From a virus, in the IMG/VR virus record IMGVR_UViG_3300046742_000152, positions 1 through 64,000 of that record: DNA of 64,000 nt; one strand, 5' to 3'. Numbering within the stretch: position 1 is the first letter of the stretch; each line of letters begins with the position of its first letter. Shown in pieces: positions 1 to 8,152 of the stretch. The position numbers and the translations under genes are program-made. The notes under the pieces were generated by a model. The model searched no databases and was not told the origin of the DNA. It worked only from the letters and a program-made list of their open reading frames with translations.

Positions 1-39
1 TTTTACGCTTTTAACGCTTTATTTATGATTGATAGAAAT

Positions 40-68
40 ACATTAATATATTTTTCACACATTGTCAA
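40..68 (-). promoter_or_regulatory. Sigma70-type promoter firing off the left edge
   Basis: Minus strand TTGACA, 17-base spacer, TAATGT. It matches the promoter class repeated through the window and would drive a gene lying before position 1. Confidence 0.55.
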
Positions 69-134
69 GAATTATTTTATGTGTGTTTTATTATATTAAA
101 TTTTTTGTATAATTATTTGGGTGTAATTATTATT

Positions 135-335
135 ATGAATATGGAGATATATAATTACATTGTAAGAGACTTATTAAGCTCTAGTGCGTTTTATTGGGTG
201 AATGGAACTCCCGAAAAAAGATTAATGAGGATAAAGGAATATGCTTGGCATCAATATAACAATATGAGTGACACTCAATTTGAAATATTATTAAGAAAAA
301 TAGAAATAAACAAAAAAATTAATAATAATAAATAA
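135..335 (+). CDS. Small hypothetical protein (66 aa)
   Basis: Not recognised. The frame is open from 81, but the internal ATG at 135 gives a more natural start (MNMEIYNYIV) because the upstream extension is an AT-derived hydrophobic run. The product is mixed charged and polar with a Lys/Asn-rich C-terminus. It is one of few plus-strand genes, and a 27-residue membrane peptide frame starts 1 base after its stop. No clear ribosome binding site is seen. Confidence 0.5.
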   Translation: MNMEIYNYIVRDLLSSSAFYWVNGTPEKRLMRIKEYAWHQYNNMSDTQFEILLRKIEINKKINNNK

Positions 336-336
336 T

Positions 337-420
337 ATGACTTTTTTAGAATTGTGGGATGTTTTTTTATTAACAATAATATTTGTTTTAATTATTTTTA
401 TTTTTTATCCTAATAAGTAA
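337..420 (+). CDS. Single-span membrane micropeptide (27 aa)
   Basis: ATG follows the stop of the preceding plus-strand gene by one base, suggesting translational coupling. After MTFLELWD comes a hydrophobic helix of about 17 residues and a short polar tail ending PNK. Unknown function. Its shortness and the AT-rich context mean it could be a chance frame. Confidence 0.35.
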   Translation: MTFLELWDVFLLTIIFVLIIFIFYPNK

Positions 421-429
421 TTATTTGCG

Positions 430-645
430 TTAATCTTCTTTTGGTTTAAATATTGGAAAGAGACATATTAAATTACTCTCTATTTTTTTCTCTTCAGTTA
501 TTTCGCCCATTATTGCTACCGCCCTTGCACCTTCCTTAACATCAATCCAATACATTTCTTTGATGATTTTTGAAGACATTATTTCGCTGAAACTCGTTTC
601 CATGTGATTTTCTACGAAATTTACACTTTGATCTTCGATGCTCAT
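430..645 (-). CDS. Hypothetical protein (71 aa)
   Basis: Not recognised. A soluble, acidic-to-neutral small protein (starts MSIEDQSVNF, ends FKPKED) with one predicted beta-rich centre. It converges with the plus-strand pair, their stops being 10 bases apart. No promoter of the TTGACA class is seen upstream. Confidence 0.5.
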   Translation of the reverse strand: MSIEDQSVNFVENHMETSFSEIMSSKIIKEMYWIDVKEGARAVAIMGEITEEKKIESNLICLFPIFKPKED

Positions 646-710
646 TTTATTTGTAATAATTTATTATTTAATTAATTTATTTATTTAATTGTAAAATTTT
701 TTATTATTGT

Positions 711-854
711 TTATTTTTTGTTATTTTCAAGTGAAAAAAAACCATATTTATTTCGTACATATTTTAAATTTTTTTCTTTTGAATTATTTTGTTTATCTTT
801 TATTTTTTTATTTAATAAATAATTTTTTATAATTGCCAATACTTTTATTCTCAT
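711..854 (-). CDS. Small basic hypothetical protein (47 aa)
   Basis: A short minus-strand frame from ATG at 854 with a hydrophobic N-terminus (MRIKVLAII) and a Lys/Asn-rich body. Unknown function. It lies in an otherwise very AT-rich stretch (646-1198), so random open frames are a real alternative. Confidence 0.35.
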   Translation of the reverse strand: MRIKVLAIIKNYLLNKKIKDKQNNSKEKNLKYVRNKYGFFSLENNKK

Positions 855-1100
855 CTTATTTTTATATAATTAATTTGCGTACTCCTCAATCATTATATTT
901 ATAATCTATTACATTTCAATATATTTATTATTTCTTGTGTGATTTATTATATTATATCTTATATTCTCTCTCTATATATATTGTATTATGTTATATATAC
1001 TAATGAATATTGATATATAAAGCAAGCACAAAGTAAAAATTATTTGAAATTATCATTTTCTTGTGTAAATTCATAGTTGTAAGGTTTATTTGAAAATAAA
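855..1100. other. AT-rich noncoding stretch
   Basis: About 250 bases of almost pure A/T with runs of TATA-like repeats. No supported gene, TTGAC-type promoter or GC-rich hairpin is visible. It may act as a spacer or hold promoters I cannot define. Confidence 0.4.
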
Positions 1101-1195
1101 TTAGATCACGCTTTTATGTGGTTACGGATCGGGTGATGAATTCTGACCAAGGACAAAGAGAAACCTCGCCACAATACCCATAGGAGAGAAAGGAT
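1101..1195. ncRNA. GC-richer structured island, possible noncoding RNA
   Basis: This roughly 95-base block is visibly richer in G and C than its surroundings and has no supported reading frame. On the plus strand TGTGG (1117-1121) can pair with CCACA (1169-1173), and GGGT (1131-1134) with ACCC (1176-1179). The two pairings interleave as in a pseudoknot. ATCAC (1106-1110) can also pair with GTGAT (1133-1137). It does not match a riboswitch, ribozyme or RNase P core I know. Strand is undetermined. It lies just downstream of the 1199-1339 gene on the minus strand. Confidence 0.35.
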
Positions 1196-1198
1196 TAC

Positions 1199-1339
1199 CT
1201 ATTTATTAGAAGAATTTTTATCTTGAATATATTTTACCATATCTTGATACTCTTCTTCGGAAATATCATCTTCTCCTATTAATTCATTTAGCTCGTCAAT
1301 ATTTGATACATCTTCTAATGTTTGAATTGTTTTACTCAT
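1199..1339 (-). CDS. Small acidic hypothetical protein (46 aa)
   Basis: From ATG at 1339, a helical and strongly acidic peptide (start MSKTIQTLEDV, core rich in D and E, end KNSSNK). It follows rIIB on the same strand with a 44-base gap. Unknown function. The composition resembles the other short acidic proteins of the 5-19 kb region. Confidence 0.5.
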   Translation of the reverse strand: MSKTIQTLEDVSNIDELNELIGEDDISEEEYQDMVKYIQDKNSSNK

Positions 1340-1349
1340 ATACATATAT

Positions 1350-1378
1350 TATATATTACAAGTAATAAAATTCTACAA
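1350..1378 (-). promoter_or_regulatory. Weak promoter candidate for the 1199-1339 gene
   Basis: TTGTAG, 17-base spacer, TATATA on the minus strand, ending 10 bases before the ATG. It has the same geometry as the better promoters but a poor -35 box. Confidence 0.3.
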
Positions 1379-1383
1379 AAATA

Positions 1384-2538
1384 TCACTCGACCACAATTT
1401 GTTGACCAAGAGGCAAGTCAAGAAAATCAAGAACATAACCTAACTCTTCGACAATACTTTTTACTCCAACATATCCAATTTTATTGGATTTACAAATTCT
1501 TAAATCTGCTATATCTTTAATTGTTGGAAAAATTCCTAGATTTAATTTATTAGTAACATACTTGCGAACGCTCTCCACAACTGAATCAACTCTATCTTCA
1601 TAACTATCTAGCAAATGAGGATTATTAGCTAATAAATCTTTAGGATTATTAAGATAATGATCGGCAACTCTATCTGCCATCTCTTCATCAACAAAATCAG
1701 AATCATCATCGTCATAATCGCAGTCTTCATCATCATCTGATCCATAAATGGGCTTATTAGCCTCGTAGACAGGTTTATTTAACTCTTTTCTTGTGTCGCT
1801 AATATCAGAGATCACCTTGTACTTAGAAACCCTAAGTTTTTGAAAGTCACAATCAGTTGGTACAGATACTGCATCAGCAGGATCAAACTCCACAAGAAGC
1901 AATCTTCCATCTTCTCCTGCCCAACTATCAGCATAATCGAATGAACCAACATGAAGACCAAAAGAACAATGATTATCCTTATTGTCATCTACGCATCTAC
2001 GAGCAACTTCAATTGTTGCACCAACCTCATTGAGAATTTGGTGACGATCATTAGTTTTCCCTTGCAATACAATTGTATCGGCATTACCTGTTGTACTCCA
2101 ATAATCAGATTGCACACCTTTGTACCCCAAAACCTTACCTTCGGGAGTATTCGCAAGAGACTTATAACTCATAAAAGAATAAAGTTCATTTACTGAATTT
2201 GCACTTGGATTAGCTTGCAAGCGAGTGATAAAGTTGGTAAGAGGAGCAGAATCTTTCATTCCTGCACGAAGCATATCAAGTAATTTGTCAACAACAACAC
2301 CATGCAAGCGATGACCTTTGTAATAAACGACTTCATCCTTAACTTCAATATCACCTTCAACAAAATTTTCGACTGCCTTGGCAACATCAATAAGATCACC
2401 GAGATCATCATATCTAGCATCAAGAATAGCTTTCTTGGCGAGTTGGAAATTTACATGATCTTTGCGAATTGTGTGTGGCTTGCCTTCCCAAAAGATTGTG
2501 AGTGAATTTTCTGTTAATTGATATGGTACTTGATTCAT
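1384..2538 (-). CDS. rIIB: rIIB-like protein
   Basis: Homologue of the phage T4 rIIB family, membrane-associated proteins that act with rIIA in lysis timing and phage exclusion. The order of the N-terminal half supports this: an HTH-like start, then a central block with FITRLQANPS (about 105-114) and a following SYKSLANTPEGKVLGYKGV segment (about 125-143) that are typical of the family. A very acidic insert (DDDEDCDYDDDD, about 268-279) precedes a helical C-terminal domain. The start at 2538 has AGGAG 8 bases upstream. Promoter at 2574-2602. It is the gene downstream of rIIA, the usual order. Confidence 0.8.
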   Translation of the reverse strand: MNQVPYQLTENSLTIFWEGKPHTIRKDHVNFQLAKKAILDARYDDLGDLIDVAKAVENFVEGDIEVKDEVVYYKGHRLHGVVVDKLLDMLRAGMKDSAPLTNFITRLQANPSANSVNELYSFMSYKSLANTPEGKVLGYKGVQSDYWSTTGNADTIVLQGKTNDRHQILNEVGATIEVARRCVDDNKDNHCSFGLHVGSFDYADSWAGEDGRLLLVEFDPADAVSVPTDCDFQKLRVSKYKVISDISDTRKELNKPVYEANKPIYGSDDDEDCDYDDDDSDFVDEEMADRVADHYLNNPKDLLANNPHLLDSYEDRVDSVVESVRKYVTNKLNLGIFPTIKDIADLRICKSNKIGYVGVKSIVEELGYVLDFLDLPLGQQIVVE

Positions 2539-2573
2539 AATTTTATTCTCCTATTTTTGTTTAATATATCTAT

Positions 2574-2602
2574 ATCTTAAATTGTTTTGTATATATTGTC
2601 AA
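2574..2602 (-). promoter_or_regulatory. Promoter of rIIB
   Basis: TTGACA, 17-base spacer, TAAGAT, about 35 bases before the rIIB ATG. The leader carries ATAGGAG, so this is a led, Shine-Dalgarno-type transcript. Confidence 0.7.
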
Positions 2603-2636
2603 GAATTATTTTTAAAAATTTGAGGGAGAGGAGCAA

Positions 2637-4934
2637 TTACGCTCTCTCTCCCCCATTCACATCACATAAGGAAATGTATTCAAAGAGAGTTTCGTTGGTT
2701 ACATTTTTGTCATTGTCTTGTTTTAGATTGACCCAATTGCTAACATGACTTGTAACAACTTGAAGTAAAGGATAATTTTTATCAAGTAATTTGAAATCCT
2801 GCATAATTGATTCTGCATCAACTTTTGTATCCAATATATCATCTAACCATGCTTCATCACCCAACTTAACGACATTGATAGCAACACTAAATCTACGATC
2901 ATCTGTATTCTCTTCCATAAGGAGTTTCCAATTTTCTGCACAACGAGCAAATAAATGGTCACCGAAAAGAGAAACATCAAATGTGTTATTGGTAAATACT
3001 TGACCATAACTCCAACGATATTCAGCGAAATTATTATCGGTAGATTTTTTGAATTGAATTATTTTGTATGCTGATTGACATTCTTTCTTATTGTTACGAA
3101 TGATGTTCTTGCAATAGTCAAGATAAAAATCAAAAAATGATACCCATGTACTTTTATCTAGTTTTTTGACATCTGCTGAACGCACACCGAATAATTGAAG
3201 ATTTTTTTCATCAGAATTATCTTCGGCTTTTTTGCGAACTCCCTTGCAGATTTTGTAAACTCTGTCAAGATCATAAGATTCACTATCAACCTTGTAGTTT
3301 TTGATTGGAACATAAATGATTTTACCATTGACAGAACCTTCAATTTCGCCTAGCTCAAGTGAATTGATTGGTTCGTTGACATTTTGCCAATAATCTGCAT
3401 TACGATAAGCATAACTAGATTTGTCAAACTTCATCTTGAACAATGGAATACAAGCACGACTTGTACCCGAAACTTTATTGCGAACAATTTTTTCCTTTTC
3501 TACTAGAGAAGAATATCTAATATGTTTTCCATCAACAAGATCAAATTGCCAATTATCATAAACTTCTGATTTGCCACATTCGCTAGTAGGATGAACAACG
3601 AAAACCCCTTTAAGATCGGGTAAATCATTCATCAAAGTGCGAACTCTAAGATTGTTGCCATGAGAAGAATCAATGTCTTGCATCATCACAAGATAATCGT
3701 CTTGACAATAAATGCGATTTGTTTTATCTGCTCTTACCTTGAATCCATTGCGAGAATCTTTATCTTCAACTTTTTCGTATTGAGTAATAATCAAATCTTC
3801 TGATAATTGATAGTCTCTTTGGAATGTAGAATTATCAATTTTGATACCTTTCCACTCGAAACTATTCTCAAATATTCCTCTTACTTGATAAGGTAGAGCA
3901 TTAACGACTTGAGCATAGTTTTTCTTTGCGTCCCACAAATCTTCACTATCGGCAAGTTTTTCTTTTGCAATAGTTTGAATATCTTGACTTACTCTGTAAA
4001 GAATCGCACAAATTTCTTTTTGAGTTGCTTTGTTATATTCTAGCGACTCACGACTATGATGCAATCTTACTGAACCAAGAGGCACACGAAAGTAGAAATT
4101 ACTTTGTTGTAAAAGTTGTTGAATTATTCTGCGAGAATCTTCGTTGGAAACAAAATTGCTAACAATAATTGCATTTGGATCAATTGGATAAGCAACTCTA
4201 CCCATAAGAACATGAGAATAATAATGGTTGTACCCATGCCTATTGTCATCTTCTGCAAAGAACCATTCATCAGTTTTACTTGACAAAACTTTTTTAGGAG
4301 TTTGTATAAAATCTTCTTCGACTCCAAGAAATTTTGGCATATCAGAATCAGAAAAGAAACGAAAGAATTTTTGCACAACATCTCTAAATTCGTTACGATC
4401 TTCTTCGGAGACTGCAACTTCGATGCTTAAACCTGTTGGTTCATTGCTTGGTTCTTCAAACAACTTTGTGATCTTGGTATCGTCATTTTCATCAACAAAT
4501 ACATTGTAAGAAGTTTTTGTGCCATCATGGTAAGAAACGCAAGTAAAATTGTCACCATAAGAAAGTGGAGCAAATTTACCAATACCGAAAGCACCAATGT
4601 AATTGTTGGATGTGCGTTTGGTTGATTTACCATACTTGGAATAAAGTCCGAAAACATCTTCTTGGCTAAGTCCACCCCCAAAATCACGAACTGCAAATGT
4701 TGGATTCATGGAAGTTGGTAACTTGATTTCGATTGGACGAGTAACACCTGCTTCAGCATTGGCATCAAGAGCATTGGCACTAATTTCTCTAACTACTGCA
4801 AGACGAGTGTTAGAGTAGTTATTGCGAAGAAGAGATGCAACATAACGCATATCTTCTGCATCAATCGTGCAATTAACTTGCTCGAAATCGTGTGAACTAA
4901 TTACTTCCTTAGATTTTTCCTGTGTGATTATCAT
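2637..4934 (-). CDS. rIIA: rIIA-like GHKL ATPase
   Basis: Large rIIA-family protein (765 aa), partner of rIIB. The GHKL (Hsp90/histidine-kinase type) ATP-binding fold is plain: the N box VREISANALDAN (about 48-59) supplies the Mg-binding Asn, the G1 box is DFGGG (84-88), and the G2 lid loop is GAFGIGK (114-120). The remaining 600 residues correspond to the family's long C-terminal half. AAGGAAAAC precedes the ATG by a few bases, and a promoter lies 33 bases upstream inside the end of the neighbouring gene. Inferred role: membrane energetics or exclusion and lysis control. The exact activity of rIIA is not settled in T4 either. Confidence 0.85.
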   Translation of the reverse strand: MIITQEKSKEVISSHDFEQVNCTIDAEDMRYVASLLRNNYSNTRLAVVREISANALDANAEAGVTRPIEIKLPTSMNPTFAVRDFGGGLSQEDVFGLYSKYGKSTKRTSNNYIGAFGIGKFAPLSYGDNFTCVSYHDGTKTSYNVFVDENDDTKITKLFEEPSNEPTGLSIEVAVSEEDRNEFRDVVQKFFRFFSDSDMPKFLGVEEDFIQTPKKVLSSKTDEWFFAEDDNRHGYNHYYSHVLMGRVAYPIDPNAIIVSNFVSNEDSRRIIQQLLQQSNFYFRVPLGSVRLHHSRESLEYNKATQKEICAILYRVSQDIQTIAKEKLADSEDLWDAKKNYAQVVNALPYQVRGIFENSFEWKGIKIDNSTFQRDYQLSEDLIITQYEKVEDKDSRNGFKVRADKTNRIYCQDDYLVMMQDIDSSHGNNLRVRTLMNDLPDLKGVFVVHPTSECGKSEVYDNWQFDLVDGKHIRYSSLVEKEKIVRNKVSGTSRACIPLFKMKFDKSSYAYRNADYWQNVNEPINSLELGEIEGSVNGKIIYVPIKNYKVDSESYDLDRVYKICKGVRKKAEDNSDEKNLQLFGVRSADVKKLDKSTWVSFFDFYLDYCKNIIRNNKKECQSAYKIIQFKKSTDNNFAEYRWSYGQVFTNNTFDVSLFGDHLFARCAENWKLLMEENTDDRRFSVAINVVKLGDEAWLDDILDTKVDAESIMQDFKLLDKNYPLLQVVTSHVSNWVNLKQDNDKNVTNETLFEYISLCDVNGGERA

Positions 4935-4966
4935 TTTTGTTTTCCTTTTTTGTGTGTGAGATTATC

Positions 4967-4995
4967 ATATTAGTATGAATATTGATCTTTGTCAA
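4967..4995 (-). promoter_or_regulatory. Promoter of rIIA
   Basis: TTGACA, 17-base spacer, TAATAT, overlapping the last codons and stop of the 4970-5380 gene. Leader of about 26 bases with AAGGAAAA. Confidence 0.7.
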
Positions 4996-5380
4996 GAACA
5001 AATAAATAATAAATATGTTTTCTGAATTGTGGCTCAATGCTTGCTCCACCATGTTCGGAGTATGTTAGTTTTACAATTTTATTTGGATATTTTTCTTTCA
5101 TGTTTTTTCTAACTGCTTCCATCCAAGGATTAAATGTTCGCCAATTTTGAATTGTTATTTTGTTTAAACTTGGATATACAGATATGTTTTGAAACTTATG
5201 TCCATACGGAAATGTTCTTGTATGTTTAATGTGGTTGCCAATACGAACATTAAAAAATTTAAGCCCTAAATCTTCTCTGTAATATCTCGTACTATCTGTA
5301 AAACGCAATTCCCATTTTTTACAATTACCATACAATGTATTACATATAAAAAAAAGTATAATTAATTTTACAAATTTCAT
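4970..5380 (-). CDS. Putative secreted protein (136 aa)
   Basis: Not recognised. An N-terminal Lys, a hydrophobic stretch of about 12 residues and a small-residue region (residues 1-20) look like a signal peptide. The mature part is basic and aromatic-rich (many Y, R, K, H). The ATG overlaps the upstream stop as ATGA, so translation is coupled to the 5377-5613 gene. It could act in the periplasm, for example in superinfection control, but nothing in the sequence fixes this. Confidence 0.6.
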   Translation of the reverse strand: MKFVKLIILFFICNTLYGNCKKWELRFTDSTRYYREDLGLKFFNVRIGNHIKHTRTFPYGHKFQNISVYPSLNKITIQNWRTFNPWMEAVRKNMKEKYPNKIVKLTYSEHGGASIEPQFRKHIYYLFVLDKDQYSY

Positions 5381-5613
5381 TTGTTCAAGTTTCTACATTC
5401 TCTTAACAATTCTTTTATTTTAAACCAACTTTTTTCGGGTGGAAATAATTTTTTATTTGCTTCAGAATCGTGTGATCTATATAAATCATCTGCAAATTCC
5501 TCTATCTTGGCTAATTTAATTAACATTATTTCTTGTGGAGTTAATTTTTCATATAATTCTTCATTAGATGCAAATATACTCACTTTTTTATTTAATGGAG
5601 TTACTATTTCCAT
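5377..5613 (-). CDS. Hypothetical protein (78 aa)
   Basis: Not recognised. A helical, charged protein (MEIVTPLNKKVSIF start). It starts 1 base after the stop of the 5615-5806 gene and overlaps the next start by 4 bases, so it sits mid-operon. Confidence 0.55.
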   Translation of the reverse strand: MEIVTPLNKKVSIFASNEELYEKLTPQEIMLIKLAKIEEFADDLYRSHDSEANKKLFPPEKSWFKIKELLRECRNLNK

Positions 5614-5614
5614 G

Positions 5615-5806
5615 TTATGCTACCCCCTTAGCTAATCTTTTGGCTTGAATTTGTTTCAATCTACGATCTGCCTCTCTTTGTTGGGCGAGAATACCTTCGG
5701 TTGCTTCGTTATAACCTAAGAACCTACGAGTAAAAGCAAATGGGTCTTTGCCTTTCACTTTGTTCATTACTGCGGTTGCTCTTGCACATTTTGCTATGTT
5801 TGCCAT
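5615..5806 (-). CDS. Small basic protein (63 aa)
   Basis: Not recognised. Strongly basic and helical (many K and R, end RLAKGVA), suggestive of nucleic-acid binding. Its ATG is preceded by AGGAGAAAAAAATT, and a promoter at 5841-5869 gives a leader of about 28 bases. First gene of a three-gene operon reaching 4970. Confidence 0.6.
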   Translation of the reverse strand: MANIAKCARATAVMNKVKGKDPFAFTRRFLGYNEATEGILAQQREADRRLKQIQAKRLAKGVA

Positions 5807-5840
5807 AATTTTTTTCTCCTATTTTGAATGTTATGATTAC

Positions 5841-5869
5841 ATCCTAGCAAATGATTTTCGGGTTGTCAA
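5841..5869 (-). promoter_or_regulatory. Promoter of the 5806-4970 operon
   Basis: TTGACA, 17-base spacer, TAGGAT. The leader contains AGGAG before the ATG at 5806. Confidence 0.7.
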
Positions 5870-6060
5870 ACTTTTTTTACTTGGATTACTTTATCTTGCT
5901 TTTCGGTCAATACTTCAATGCTATCTTGCTTTTGTTTTCTAGCAATTCGAGACGCTTTTCTTATCGCTATTGCTTCCCCTCGATATTCATCAACGATTTT
6001 GCCGAAATTTAAAACTTGAAAAAATTCTTTAAAGTTAGAATGTTGTATTATCTGTATCAT
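5866..6060 (-). CDS. Small basic hypothetical protein (64 aa)
   Basis: Not recognised. Helical, Lys/Arg-rich in the second half (ARKQKQDSIE). It follows the 6063-6401 gene with a 2-base gap. Its C-terminal codons overlap the -35 box of the next operon. Confidence 0.5.
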   Translation of the reverse strand: MIQIIQHSNFKEFFQVLNFGKIVDEYRGEAIAIRKASRIARKQKQDSIEVLTEKQDKVIQVKKV

Positions 6061-6062
6061 GA

Positions 6063-6401
6063 TTAATTTAATCCTATATTATTTGGTTGATTATTATTTA
6101 GCGTATTATTTGTTTCAATTTCAGAACAAATCTTATCTTGCGTGAAATCATTTATATAATAATTATTTGTAAAAATATCTTTTACATTTAAACCATTATT
6201 TGTTATTTGGTTTAGTTCTTTTTTTACATCATTTATCATGCCTTCAACTATTTCAAACGCTTGTTCCTTATTTGTCTTCTCACCTGTTTGTATATTATTA
6301 AGAACTTGATCGTCATCCAAGTCGTGATCCATGCGTTGCATCTCACTACGCATAAATAAGATTGCATCCAATTTTTCGTTTATTTCTCTTGCTAGATTCA
6401 T
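6063..6401 (-). CDS. Hypothetical protein (112 aa)
   Basis: Not recognised. An alpha-helical N-terminal two-thirds is followed by an Asn-rich low-complexity tail (NNTLNNNQPNN). The ATG begins 7 bases after the -10 box at 6408-6413, so the transcript should be leaderless. Confidence 0.6.
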   Translation of the reverse strand: MNLAREINEKLDAILFMRSEMQRMDHDLDDDQVLNNIQTGEKTNKEQAFEIVEGMINDVKKELNQITNNGLNVKDIFTNNYYINDFTQDKICSEIETNNTLNNNQPNNIGLN

Positions 6402-6407
6402 GATGTT

Positions 6408-6436
6408 ATACTAAAATACGCATGATGATAAGTCAA
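6408..6436 (-). promoter_or_regulatory. Leaderless-type promoter of the 6063-6401 gene
   Basis: TTGACT, 17-base spacer, TAGTAT. Six bases separate the -10 box from ATG. Confidence 0.7.
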
Positions 6437-6451
6437 TGCTTTTTTTGTTTT

Positions 6452-6598
6452 TTATTCAGAAAGTTCTTTTGCTACTCTAAGTAACTGATTTAAGCATCCC
6501 ACTTCTAATATGTGCATTTGCTCTTGCTCTTGTGTTGTAATCGGAAAATTGTTAATCTCTAAAATTTTTTCTTCAATTAATTGTATTACTTCTTTCAT
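6452..6598 (-). CDS. Small hypothetical protein (48 aa)
   Basis: A short helical acidic peptide from ATG at 6598 (MKEVIQLIEEKILE...AKELSE) with an internal Gln/Glu run (TTQEQEQM). No promoter of the TTGACA class is seen upstream. Unknown function. Confidence 0.45.
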   Translation of the reverse strand: MKEVIQLIEEKILEINNFPITTQEQEQMHILEVGCLNQLLRVAKELSE

Positions 6599-6695
6599 TT
6601 TTCTTATAATTTTTATTTTAACAATTTATTAAATAAATTAATTTGAATATTAAAATTTATTTTAATAAAGAATTAATTTAATCTTCTAAATATTT

Positions 6696-6926
6696 TTATT
6701 TAATTCCCCCATTTATATTTTCTAATCTATTATGCTCTACTTCTCTAAGTTTACTTGTTTTAATTTCTTCTTCAATTAAATTATGTATATTAGTTGTATC
6801 TTCTATTGCAGTACCGAAATACATATCAATTAAATCTGCCACTTGATCAACACACTCATATAAGCGATATTGATCTCCACCATTTTGTGGAACTCGAAAC
6901 TTAATTTCTTCTGTTATGTAATTCAT
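6696..6926 (-). CDS. Small acidic hypothetical protein (76 aa)
   Basis: Not recognised. I chose the inner ATG at 6926 (MNYITEEIKF) over 6953 because AAAGGAG lies about 10 bases before it and the promoter at 6974-7003 would give a leader of roughly 40 bases. Helical, with the acidic motif DLIDMYF. One of many short acidic proteins here. Confidence 0.55.
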   Translation of the reverse strand: MNYITEEIKFRVPQNGGDQYRLYECVDQVADLIDMYFGTAIEDTTNIHNLIEEEIKTSKLREVEHNRLENINGGIK

Positions 6927-6973
6927 GTCGATGTTTTCTCCTTTTGTAAACATATAGTTATTGATATGTCGAT

Positions 6974-7003
6974 ACTATAACTCTTTTCTGCTCCATGTGT
7001 CAA
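6974..7003 (-). promoter_or_regulatory. Promoter of the 6696-6926 gene
   Basis: TTGACA, 18-base spacer, TATAGT, inside the 3' end of the upstream gene. Confidence 0.55.
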
Positions 7004-7193
7004 CAACTAAATTCATTTGCTCTGATAAAGGTGCATCTTCACTAATTGGCTTGAGATGAACGCTAATCTTATCTTCGTAATCAGTATCATCAGTTGGTAA
7101 AAAGTGAAGTGTTGACATTTCTCCATCGAGAATAGCTTGAATATCGCTTGGAGTCAAGCCTATTTCTACATTATACTCTTTCGCAGTATTCAT
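6975..7193 (-). CDS. Small acidic hypothetical protein (72 aa)
   Basis: Not recognised. Acidic, with a beta-rich look (EVGLTPSDIQ-like opening, then IDG-type turns). Overlaps the upstream gene by 23 bases. Confidence 0.5.
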   Translation of the reverse strand: MNTAKEYNVEIGLTPSDIQAILDGEMSTLHFLPTDDTDYEDKISVHLKPISEDAPLSEQMNLVVDTWSRKEL

Positions 7194-7356
7194 TTAAATA
7201 AATTCCTTCGTTAATTAATTCGTCAGCAGTAAACTCCCTTGGCTCTTCCCACTCTTCATCTTGCAACCAATAAGTGCCTGTAAAAGAGTCGTATTCTAAC
7301 TTATTTAAGTTTTCTTCTATATAATCGTCTATATAATCGTCTGTGTAATTATTCAT
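7171..7356 (-). CDS. Very acidic small protein (61 aa)
   Basis: Start at 7356 chosen because its ATG overlaps the upstream TGA as ATGA. The N-terminus has a short repeat (DDYIDDYIEE) and the whole protein is rich in D, E, Y and W. Such compositions occur in phage DNA-mimic inhibitors, but that is only a suggestion. Confidence 0.55.
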   Translation of the reverse strand: MNNYTDDYIDDYIEENLNKLEYDSFTGTYWLQDEEWEEPREFTADELINEGIYLNEYCERV

Positions 7357-7583
7357 AATTTTAATTCCTTTGTTGTTGTTATATCTAATACCCCCCAATT
7401 CATTTGAGTATCGACATTAAAACCTAGATCAATTAACTTGTCAACGATAGAATGCCTATAATTCCAAATATCCCTGTCCCAATTATAATGATCACAAGTA
7501 GAGAGAGTATTTGAGCCATATTTATTTACCATCTCAACTTGTTTAGAGATAACTTTATTTAATTTTTCTTTTAATTCTTTCAT
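7353..7583 (-). CDS. Hypothetical protein (76 aa)
   Basis: Not recognised. Coiled-coil-like N-terminus (MKELKEKLNKVISKQVE) and a Trp-containing middle (YNWDRDIWNYRH). Overlaps both neighbours by 4 bases, hence co-translated. Confidence 0.55.
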   Translation of the reverse strand: MKELKEKLNKVISKQVEMVNKYGSNTLSTCDHYNWDRDIWNYRHSIVDKLIDLGFNVDTQMNWGVLDITTTKELKL

Positions 7584-7840
7584 GCGATCTCCAATCTATA
7601 ATAACCATTCTCGATTAATTCAGTATCAGTTAAAGATTCAAGACCATTATAATCTTCATAAACTTCACGAATATATTTGAGAGATTTGCCTACATAAAAC
7701 GAAGGAGAATATTCATCTGAATCTCTTCCATTGGATTTATCTGCTTCAATAATATAATCTAGCATTTCTTGTGGCTCAATATTCCACTTCATTTGAACAT
7801 GAAGATTTTTTTCTCTAAAGTGATCTCTTGTTTCTTTCAT
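7580..7840 (-). CDS. Hypothetical protein (86 aa)
   Basis: Not recognised. Mixed-charge soluble protein with aromatic residues, including YIREVYEDYNGLESL. It overlaps the neighbouring genes by 4 bases on both sides. Confidence 0.55.
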   Translation of the reverse strand: MKETRDHFREKNLHVQMKWNIEPQEMLDYIIEADKSNGRDSDEYSPSFYVGKSLKYIREVYEDYNGLESLTDTELIENGYYRLEIA

Positions 7841-8043
7841 TGAATATATTCCTTTTCTTGTAAATATTCTTTAAAATTAATTTTAAACTCTGCCAACCAA
7901 TTAGGACATTCCTCTGCAATCTCTGCTACTATTTGCCAAGGATCACCTAAATAATTGTCAATGTCAACATCATAATAGAATTTTATTTGAGCTTCTAAGT
8001 CCATGTCTTTTGTCCACTCTTCGTATGTTGGTAATTTTTCCAT
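7837..8043 (-). CDS. Acidic hypothetical protein (68 aa)
   Basis: Not recognised. An in-frame ATG exists at 8082, but it lies at the -35 box of a promoter. The ATG at 8043 (MEKLPTYEEW) falls 7 bases after the -10 box and is the likely leaderless start. The protein is rich in D, E, W and Y. It heads a cotranscribed run down to 6975. Confidence 0.55.
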   Translation of the reverse strand: MEKLPTYEEWTKDMDLEAQIKFYYDVDIDNYLGDPWQIVAEIAEECPNWLAEFKINFKEYLQEKEYIQ

Positions 8044-8049
8044 GTCGTT

Positions 8050-8078
8050 ATTCAAGTTGATTTTGCATGATATGTCAA
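8050..8078 (-). promoter_or_regulatory. Leaderless-type promoter of the 8043-6975 run
   Basis: TTGACA, 17-base spacer, TTGAAT (imperfect -10). ATG of the gene starts 7 bases after it. Confidence 0.55.
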
Positions 8079-8152
8079 GCATTTTGTTGTGTTTTCGATA
8101 AAAAAATAGTATTTATATAGTTAAACAATTATTTTGCATCTTTTATCATGCA

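Noticed and set aside
1107-1195. Hammerhead or known riboswitch in the GC-richer island
   Set aside because: A TGATGA and a GAAAC occur, but the invariant C of the hammerhead core and a closed stem III are missing. No known riboswitch core was found.
8043-8082. Earlier ATG at 8082 for the 7837 gene
   Set aside because: It overlaps the -35 box of that gene's promoter, so the mRNA would not include it. The ATG at 8043 is preferred.
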